Shown: in pieces, positions 6,571 through 11,764 of the stretch
Position numbering within the stretch: position 1 is the first letter of the stretch
Layout: every line of letters begins with the position of its first letter
Origin: Clostridia bacterium
Lineage (GTDB): Bacteria > Bacillota > Clostridia > UMGS1810
Direction of reading: 5' to 3'
Length of the DNA stretch: 11,764 nt
NCBI GenBank assembly: GCA_016293435.1
Contig: JAEDEG010000078.1
Location: 1-11,764, forward strand
Notes under the pieces: model-generated
The model's database searches: none
What the model saw: only the letters and a program-made list of their open reading frames with translations
What the model was told of the DNA's origin: nothing
Program-made: the position numbers and the translations under genes

Positions 6571-7968
6571 ATGAACAAAAAAAGAAAATATGCATATGCG
6601 GCAATGACCTCTGCGTGTCTTGCCATTGCGGTAATTATTATAATCAATGTGATAGCATGGGTAATTTCCGACAAGGTAAATCTTTCGGTCGATCTTACCA
6701 AAGACGGTATCCTCAATTTTTCAGAAACAACAAGCAAGGTAATATCCGAGCTTGATATGGACGTTCGCATACTTTCTCTTATTCCCGAAAGTGACAAAAA
6801 CCGCGAAATGGTTCAGATCGATGAGATGCTCAAAAGATATGAAACAATGTCTGATCGCATCACCTACGAAAGTGCCGATGCACAAAAAAATCCCGCCCTG
6901 CTCTCTAACTACACCATAGACGGTAAACCGCTTACCGACGGCTACAATGTTATTTTTGAAACCGACAGAATGAGCACCGTTGTAAGTGTCAACGACATGT
7001 TTATAATGTATAAGGGCAAAAAATCCGATACTATTATGGCAGGTGCGCTTAGGGCAGAACAGTATTTTACCTCGGCAATTCTTAAGGTTACAAAGGGCAG
7101 TGATATTAATGCCTATGTAACAAGCGGTCACGGCGAAAAATACACGGCAGAAGAATTTAAAAATGATATTCTTCCTGCAGCCGGATATATTTTCAGCGAT
7201 TTTTCTATCATGACCGAAAACGTTCCCGAAAATGCAGATGTTATCATTATTGCCGGCCCCAAAACCGACTACAGCGGCGATGAAATCGAAAAGCTCTCCG
7301 CATACCTTGCATCAGGCGGAAGCCTGCAGGTGTTTACAGACCCCACAACTCCCGAGCTTCCCGAGCTTGCCACCTTCCTTGGCGAATGGGGCATCACGGT
7401 GAATCAGGGTCTTGTCGGAGATGAAGATTCTGCCCACTATGCCAAATACAAAACAAACATCATTCCCGATGTGGCAGATAACGAAATAGCTCAAAAGATT
7501 AACCTCGAAAACACTCAGGTTGTGTTTCCCATATCGCGCCCAATCAGTGCCGCAAATAAGAACGATATCACAGCATATACAATTGCTTCAACCTCGGGTA
7601 GCGGCTTTATAAAAAAAGATATATATTCCCCCTTCGATACCTTTGAAGCGGGTGATACCAAAGAAATCAGCGATGTTGCCGTAATGGCAACACGCCCGTC
7701 ATATGAAGACCGCGATCCCAAGGTGTTTGTGTCCGGTTCGCTTGCCTTTTTGGAGGTTCAAAGCAACAAACCGTTCTATACAGGTCTTATGGCAACAATG
7801 ACCGAACAGCCCTATTCAATATATATCATGCCCAAAAACATAAATCAAGATGCGGTTGTAATTGCCCAGAGCAGTATATATATCTATTCGCTGTTTGTAG
7901 TAGTTGTAATTCCGGTGGTTATTCTTGCAATCGGATTTATCATCTGGGTTAAAAGGAGACATCTGTAA
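6571..7968 (+). CDS. GldG-family ABC transporter auxiliary protein (ABC_transp_aux)
   Basis: A 465-residue membrane-anchored protein with one helix at each end (about 8-32 and 436-460) and a large domain of about 400 residues between them, expected outside the membrane. Recognisable family features are VDLTKDGILNFSETT just after the first helix, TSGHGE in the middle, and the block ENADVIIIAGPKTDYSGDEIEKLSAYLASGGSL, a Rossmann-like stretch typical of GldG/DUF4350-type proteins. The tail ends in the positive-inside segment KRRHL. The ATG at 6571 lies 8 bases after a perfect AGGAGG (6557-6562). A GTG at 6562 falls within that site and is rejected. The ribosome binding site overlaps the permease stop (TAG, 6556-6558), so these genes are co-translated. 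GldG is required for Gld transport in Bacteroidota gliders, but its biochemical role is unknown and gliding is not implied here. Confidence 0.87.
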   Translation: MNKKRKYAYAAMTSACLAIAVIIIINVIAWVISDKVNLSVDLTKDGILNFSETTSKVISELDMDVRILSLIPESDKNREMVQIDEMLKRYETMSDRITYESADAQKNPALLSNYTIDGKPLTDGYNVIFETDRMSTVVSVNDMFIMYKGKKSDTIMAGALRAEQYFTSAILKVTKGSDINAYVTSGHGEKYTAEEFKNDILPAAGYIFSDFSIMTENVPENADVIIIAGPKTDYSGDEIEKLSAYLASGGSLQVFTDPTTPELPELATFLGEWGITVNQGLVGDEDSAHYAKYKTNIIPDVADNEIAQKINLENTQVVFPISRPISAANKNDITAYTIASTSGSGFIKKDIYSPFDTFEAGDTKEISDVAVMATRPSYEDRDPKVFVSGSLAFLEVQSNKPFYTGLMATMTEQPYSIYIMPKNINQDAVVIAQSSIYIYSLFVVVVIPVVILAIGFIIWVKRRHL

Positions 7969-9311
7969 TGAGCAAAAGAAAAATAATCATACTTTCGTTG
8001 GTGCTGATATCTCTTATTGCCGTGCTGATTTTGGTTATGAACCTGCCCGAAAAATCTCCCAAAACAGCTGATGAAACCGACAAAATCAAAGACAGCGGCA
8101 GTTTTAGTGAGGCAATTTATACAGTCAACGTGGATTCTATCACAAATATATCCTTTGTGGTTGCGCTCGAGAGCTATACTCTCACAAAAACCGACTCCGT
8201 ATGGTCATGCCCCGAAAAGCCCAATGTAGAAATAAGCTCATCGGGAGTGGTAAGCCTGCTTGCAAGCCTATGTTCTGTGTCCTACACAGATTCTATATCC
8301 GACACCTCGGTTACAGATGCCGACTGCGGCATAGATGAAAGCTCAGATAAAGTAACCTTTAATTCTGACCGCGGCACTATCACTCTTAAGCGCGGCAACA
8401 ACGTTTCCGACTCGGAGCTTTGCTATATAAAAGCCTCTGTGTCAGATGCAGTATATATGATAAAACAATCCACGGCAAATTCGATTTTTGTATCGCTCGA
8501 CTCTCTTCGCAACGATGCCCTGCAGCGTGTAGATTTTGAAAATATAGTTTCAATAGAGCTCCAAAACCGCAATTGCACCGTGTCTTTACAAAAGGGTGAA
8601 TATAACCTCGATAAGGGCTATTATTACAGCTGGCGCATGACATCGCCCATAAGCGTGTTTGCAAGAGACGAAGAAGTAAATTCAAGGCTCATAAAGCCAG
8701 CAGCCGCAATTGATGTTTCTGATTATGTAAGCGATAGCGGAGACTTTGGAAACTACGGTCTTACCGACAAAGCATATTATATAACCTTCACCGATGCAAA
8801 AGGAAAAGCTCAGACAATATATTTCAGTGACAAAATAAACAACAGCTACTATATCTGCGTTGATTCCGATGCTGCAATATATGAGGTTTCTGCCTCTGAC
8901 ATGCCCTTCGCCTCTGTCTCGGTTATCGATATATCTGACCGTCAGATTTATCTTACCAAGCAGGCTAATCTGTCTTCTGTAAAGATTGAGGGTGAGGGAA
9001 AAGAATATAACATCACCTTTGATGACAATTCCTTAATATCCGTAAACGGCAAAAAAACCGAATCCGCCAAAAAGAGCTCCGAGATTTTTACAGCTCTTTG
9101 CAGTGCTCTTGCAGATGATATAAGCACTGCTCCCATGGGTGAGACTGTGCTCAGGTTTACCTATACCAAAAAAGACGGAAGCGTTGTTTCTATAGAATAT
9201 GCCAATGCGGATGACCGCTACTACTTTGTGTCAAAAGACGGCACACCACTTTACAAAATTCTTAAAAGCAAAATAAATTCAATATTTGATGCATTGGAGG
9301 AAGTGAAATAA
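7968..9311 (+). CDS. DUF4340 domain-containing membrane-anchored protein
   Basis: A 447-residue protein with a single N-terminal helix (about 5-24) after KRK, with no lipobox cysteine, so it is a membrane anchor or uncleaved signal. The remaining 420 residues are hydrophilic and rich in serine, aspartate and beta-strand-like segments, probably outside the membrane. The early SFSEAIYTVNVDSITNISFV...YTLTKTDSVWSC pattern (a 'residue-to-interaction' strand followed by a conserved Trp) and the recurring repeats of that kind are typical of DUF4340 proteins, which are known as regular partners of GldG-type ABC genes. The ATG overlaps the GldG-like stop as TAATG, with AGGAGA upstream. The molecular role is not known; binding or presenting an exported polymer or protein is only a guess. 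The family assignment rests on position and overall architecture as much as on motifs. Confidence 0.8.
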   Translation: MSKRKIIILSLVLISLIAVLILVMNLPEKSPKTADETDKIKDSGSFSEAIYTVNVDSITNISFVVALESYTLTKTDSVWSCPEKPNVEISSSGVVSLLASLCSVSYTDSISDTSVTDADCGIDESSDKVTFNSDRGTITLKRGNNVSDSELCYIKASVSDAVYMIKQSTANSIFVSLDSLRNDALQRVDFENIVSIELQNRNCTVSLQKGEYNLDKGYYYSWRMTSPISVFARDEEVNSRLIKPAAAIDVSDYVSDSGDFGNYGLTDKAYYITFTDAKGKAQTIYFSDKINNSYYICVDSDAAIYEVSASDMPFASVSVIDISDRQIYLTKQANLSSVKIEGEGKEYNITFDDNSLISVNGKKTESAKKSSEIFTALCSALADDISTAPMGETVLRFTYTKKDGSVVSIEYANADDRYYFVSKDGTPLYKILKSKINSIFDALEEVK

Positions 9312-9312
9312 T

Positions 9313-9984
9313 ATGGATAAGAACAAAGCTGCTCACATAATGACAAAGCTCCAAAAATGTGCCAAGGCACTCGAAGCAAACAATATGCAAGCCTTTATTG
9401 CAGCCGATGCAAAAGAGGCACGCGCAATTGCCGAAAAGCTCCTGTCAGACTGCACCACCGTTACCATGGGCGGCAGTGTGACCGCGGCAGAATGCGGCAT
9501 ACCGGAGCTTTTAAAAAGCGGACGCTACACATTTTATGACCGCAGTGCTCCCGGGCTTACACCTGATGAAATAACCGACATATACCGCAAGGCTTTTACC
9601 TGCGATGCCTACATTTCGAGCTCTAACGCCATCACCGAAAACGGTGAGCTCTACAATGTAGATGGCAATTCCAATCGCGTTGCAGCCATGCTCTACGGAC
9701 CCAAAAAGCTTATAATTATTGCAGGCTTCAATAAGATTGTCAAAGATATCGAAAGTGCTGTATGTCGAGTAAGAGAGACTGCGGCACCTGCCAATTGTAT
9801 ACGTCTTGGTCTCGACAATTACTGCACGCATACCGGAAATTGTATGGCATCTGACAATGGAGGCGATATGTGCTCCGGATGCAGCTCAGACACTCGTATC
9901 TGCTGTAATTATGTGATAATGTCGCACCAGAAGATAAAAGACCGAGTAAAGGTTATTTTGGTGGCTGAGCAGCTTGGATATTGA
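9313..9984 (+). CDS. LUD-domain protein (LutC/DUF162-like) with cysteine-rich tail
   Basis: A 223-residue predicted cytoplasmic protein of the LUD family, related to LutC of lactate utilisation. Family features are the strand-turn TVTMGGSVTAAECGI (50-64), the block ITENGELYNVDGNSNRVAAM (113-132), GPKKLIIIAGFNKIV (135-149) and RIC..YVIM near the end. The C-terminal part carries six cysteines in YC-x5-C...MC-x2-C...RICC, which could bind iron-sulfur or zinc. I recall similar clostridial proteins having about four of these; two seem extra and go with a short Gly/Asp-rich insertion. No lutA or lutB neighbour is present, so lactate oxidation is not supported. The ATG follows the DUF4340 stop by one base, and GGAGG (9296-9300) lies 12 bases upstream inside that gene. 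This makes it the last gene of the operon. The substrate is unknown. Confidence 0.85.
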   Translation: MDKNKAAHIMTKLQKCAKALEANNMQAFIAADAKEARAIAEKLLSDCTTVTMGGSVTAAECGIPELLKSGRYTFYDRSAPGLTPDEITDIYRKAFTCDAYISSSNAITENGELYNVDGNSNRVAAMLYGPKKLIIIAGFNKIVKDIESAVCRVRETAAPANCIRLGLDNYCTHTGNCMASDNGGDMCSGCSSDTRICCNYVIMSHQKIKDRVKVILVAEQLGY

Positions 9985-10038
9985 TAAAAATAGGGCTTTA
10001 ACGGTATATTAATATTACTTTATTATAACTAAATTAAG

Positions 10039-10071
10039 ATGTCCCCCGCCTCTATAGGCGGCGGGTGACAT
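10039..10071 (+). terminator. Probable intrinsic terminator after the LUD gene
   Basis: ATGTC (10039-10043) pairs with GACAT (10067-10071). After one C/T mismatch, CCCGCC (10045-10050) pairs with GGCGGG (10060-10065), leaving a 9-base loop. TTAATTTTTT follows, so it fits a Rho-independent terminator for the block ending at 9984. The core is shared with the longer hairpin at 1618-1667. Confidence 0.7.
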
Positions 10072-10077
10072 TTAATT

Positions 10078-10109
10078 TTTTCAGTGGGAGTTCAATCTCC
10101 CACTGAAAA
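10078..10109. repeat. 13-bp perfect hairpin in the LUD-transporter gap
   Basis: TTTTCAGTGGGAG (10078-10090) is the exact reverse complement of CTCCCACTGAAAA (10097-10109), with a TTCAAT loop. The run of T lies before the stem and A follows, so it does not look like a terminator on either strand. It starts seven bases after the terminator-like stem, and its 5' arm uses that stem's U-run, so the two RNA structures could interfere. It may be part of a compound intergenic repeat. Confidence 0.6.
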
Positions 10110-10120
10110 CGTTGAATGAC

Positions 10121-10133
10121 GCGGCTTTGCCGC
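10121..10133. repeat. Small GCGGC hairpin flanked by TTGAAT direct repeats
   Basis: GCGGC-TTT-GCCGC forms a 5-bp stem with a 3-base loop. TTGAAT occurs on both sides (10112-10117 and 10137-10142). With the two preceding hairpins it makes a 95-base hairpin cluster. No convincing promoter for the following transporter gene was found in 10134-10193. Confidence 0.4.
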
Positions 10134-10193
10134 TTATTGAATCCGCCTGTCAATTTTATTTAACACAATTTATCTGACAAAGGAGATAGACTT

Positions 10194-11764
10194 ATGGATT
10201 GGAAAGACATTCTGAATTTGCTTGGTGGCCTGTGCCTGTTTTTATTCGGTATGAATATAATGGGCAATGCGCTTGAAAGGCGTGCGGGCAACAATCTCAA
10301 AATGCTTTTGGGCAGAATGACCACAAAAAAATTTGCCGGAGTTTTGACCGGTATTATTGTTACGGCGGTTATCCAGAGCTCGTCTGCGACAACCGTTATG
10401 GTTGTTGGCTTTGTAAACTCGGGTCTTATGACGCTTAAGCAGGCTATTAATGTTATTATGGGTGCCAATATCGGCACCACGGTTACTGCGTGGATTCTGA
10501 GTCTTAGCGGTATAGGCGAGGGCAATATCATTATGCAAATTCTCAAGCCAACGTCATTTTCTCCTGTTTTGGCTCTGATTGGTATAATCTTCTATATGTT
10601 TTGCAAAAACAAAAAGAAAAACGATACAGGCCTTATTCTTCTGGGCTTTGCAACTTTAATGTACGGCATGAGCACCATGTCAGGCTCGGTTGCGGGGCTT
10701 GCAGATGTCGAAGGCTTCCGCCGTCTCTTTATAATGTTTGAAAATCCGATTTTAGGTGTTGCGGCGGGGGCTGTTGTAACTGCGATAATTCAGTCAAGCT
10801 CTGCATCAGTCGGTATACTGCAGGCGCTTTCCGTTACCGGTCAGATTACTCTCGGCTCTGCAATACCGATTATCATGGGTCAAAATATCGGTACTTGTGT
10901 AACCTCGCTGTTGTCGTCTGTAGGTACAAACAAAAATGCCAAGCGTGCGGCGGCAGTGCATCTTTTGTTCAATATTATCGGAACAGTTGTTTGTTTGGCG
11001 GTATTCTTCTTTATAAAATATCTTGTACGGCCTGCAGCACTTAGCAATTCTATCGGATATTTGGAAATAGCTGTTTGTCACTCGGTATTTAATGTTGCTT
11101 GTACTTTAGTTTTGCTTCCGATAACAAACCTTTTGGAAAAGCTTGCAAATCGAATTGTTGCCGATTCGGACAAACCCGAAGAGCTTGCCGAGCTCGATGA
11201 GCGTCTTCTTGCAACTCCGCCAATTGCTTTGGAGCGTTGCCGTGTTGTTACCATAGATATGGCAAAGGCGGCGGTTACAGCCATGAAGGATGCTCTCTCA
11301 TGCCTTACAAATTATACACCTGAGCTTGCAAAGGAAGTTCGCGATAATGAAGAAAAGACAGACCACTATGAGGATATAATCGGTACCTATCTTGTAAAGC
11401 TCAGCTCAAGTCACAAGAGTGAACAAGACAGTGCAAAGGCAACCGAAATACTAAAGCTCATAAGCGACATAGAGCGAATTTCTGACCACAGTGTAGACAT
11501 TCTCGAATCTGTTGAAGAGCTTCGCGACAAGAAGCTTTCGTTCTCCGAACACGGCAAAAAAGAGCTTGCTGTTCTGTCGGCGGCAATAAATGAAATTTTG
11601 GATTTGTCATTTGATTCTTTTGCATATTCAGACCTTTCAAAAGCAGGCATGGTAGAACCTCTCGAACAGATTATAGACAGCCTCAAAGATCAGATGAGAA
11701 CACGCCACATCTACCGTCTGCAGCATGGCAAATGCAGTATAGAGACCGGCTTTATCTGGTCAGA
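10194..11764 (+). CDS. Na/Pi-cotransporter family protein with PhoU-like tail (3' end cut off)
   Basis: The first 523 residues of a type II sodium/phosphate cotransporter homologue (NptA-like), predicted to take phosphate into the cell with sodium. The two inverted membrane repeats each carry the diagnostic signature: QSSSAT (61-66) followed by GANIGTT (90-96), and QSSSAS (200-205) followed by GQNIGTC (229-235). About eight hydrophobic segments lie within residues 5-312. From about 345 the protein is soluble and helical, with charged pairs such as DNEEKTDHYED and KLISDIERISDHSVDILE typical of PhoU-like metal-binding tails. AAAGGAG (10179-10185) is 8 bases before the ATG. The stop codon lies beyond the window; family members with a PhoU tail are usually 540-600 residues, so little is missing. 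It is separated from upstream genes by hairpins and is probably its own transcription unit. The substrate is inferred from family; some members may carry other anions. Confidence 0.93.
   Translation, partial: MDWKDILNLLGGLCLFLFGMNIMGNALERRAGNNLKMLLGRMTTKKFAGVLTGIIVTAVIQSSSATTVMVVGFVNSGLMTLKQAINVIMGANIGTTVTAWILSLSGIGEGNIIMQILKPTSFSPVLALIGIIFYMFCKNKKKNDTGLILLGFATLMYGMSTMSGSVAGLADVEGFRRLFIMFENPILGVAAGAVVTAIIQSSSASVGILQALSVTGQITLGSAIPIIMGQNIGTCVTSLLSSVGTNKNAKRAAAVHLLFNIIGTVVCLAVFFFIKYLVRPAALSNSIGYLEIAVCHSVFNVACTLVLLPITNLLEKLANRIVADSDKPEELAELDERLLATPPIALERCRVVTIDMAKAAVTAMKDALSCLTNYTPELAKEVRDNEEKTDHYEDIIGTYLVKLSSSHKSEQDSAKATEILKLISDIERISDHSVDILESVEELRDKKLSFSEHGKKELAVLSAAINEILDLSFDSFAYSDLSKAGMVEPLEQIIDSLKDQMRTRHIYRLQHGKCSIETGFIWS

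Noticed and set aside
4919..9311. Calling the four-gene cassette a gliding-motility system
   Set aside because: Only the ABC part resembles Gld. The gliding motor and adhesin genes (gldK-N, sprA-like) are not seen, and the genome looks like Bacillota, where gliding of this type is not known.
9313..9984. Naming the LUD gene lutC with a role in lactate oxidation
   Set aside because: No lutA/lutB partners are present and the C-terminal cysteine-rich tail differs from typical LutC.
10134..10193. Promoter for the Na/Pi transporter with TTGAAT (10137-10142) as -35
   Set aside because: At the right spacing the sequence is TTAACA-like with poor -10 match, so it is not strong enough to call.
1..11764. 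CRISPR array, tRNA or rRNA genes, insertion sequence or prophage genes
   Set aside because: No regularly spaced repeats, no tRNA-like cloverleaf with TTCGA-type arm, no rRNA-like stretch and no transposase or integrase frame were seen on either strand.

Overview
The window looks like a chromosomal segment of an anaerobic, low-to-moderate GC member of the Bacillota (class Clostridia; the style resembles gut Oscillospiraceae or Lachnospiraceae relatives). The evidence is strong AGGAGG-type ribosome binding sites on most genes, a consensus TTGACA/TATAAT promoter, a CsoR-type copper repressor with its operator, a hisS-aspS pair in the usual Firmicutes order, a HisRS with a clostridial cysteine-rich insertion, and an orphan LUD-domain protein with a cysteine-rich tail. 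The genus cannot be fixed from sequence reading alone.

Layout. (1) Positions 1-1508, minus strand: a copper-resistance unit, csoR followed by copA. copA runs off the left edge. The unit is driven by a perfect-consensus promoter whose spacer is a CsoR-like operator, with a second, inverted operator over the expected transcription start. (2) Positions 1509-1808: a gene-free control region holding an AT-only palindrome, a 22-bp hairpin element and the rightward hisS promoter. (3) Positions 1809-4870, plus strand: hisS and aspS, the histidyl- and aspartyl-tRNA synthetases, translationally coupled. (4) Positions 4919-9311: a tight four-gene ABC-2 export cassette (ATPase, membrane permease, GldG-like auxiliary protein, DUF4340 membrane-anchored protein). 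It is the same set of parts as the 'gliding motility' Gld ABC system, here in an organism with no sign of gliding. (5) Positions 9313-9984: an LUD-domain (LutC/DUF162-like) protein one base downstream. (6) Positions 9985-10193: a hairpin-rich intergenic region with a probable terminator that is a shortened relative of the hairpin at 1618-1667. (7) Positions 10194 to the right edge: an incomplete Na/Pi-cotransporter family protein with a PhoU-like tail.

How they work together. The copper unit is self-contained: CsoR should release its operators when it binds Cu(I), allowing the exporter to be made. The block from hisS to the LUD gene has no convincing internal terminator, so it may be read as one transcript of about 8.3 kb from the promoter at 1710-1738 to the hairpin at 10039-10071, although a separate promoter for the ABC cassette cannot be excluded. 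The four ABC genes overlap or nearly abut and very probably make one envelope complex: a cytoplasmic ATPase, a six-helix permease and two proteins with large domains outside the membrane. Its substrate is unknown, and this is the most interesting uncharacterised system in the window.
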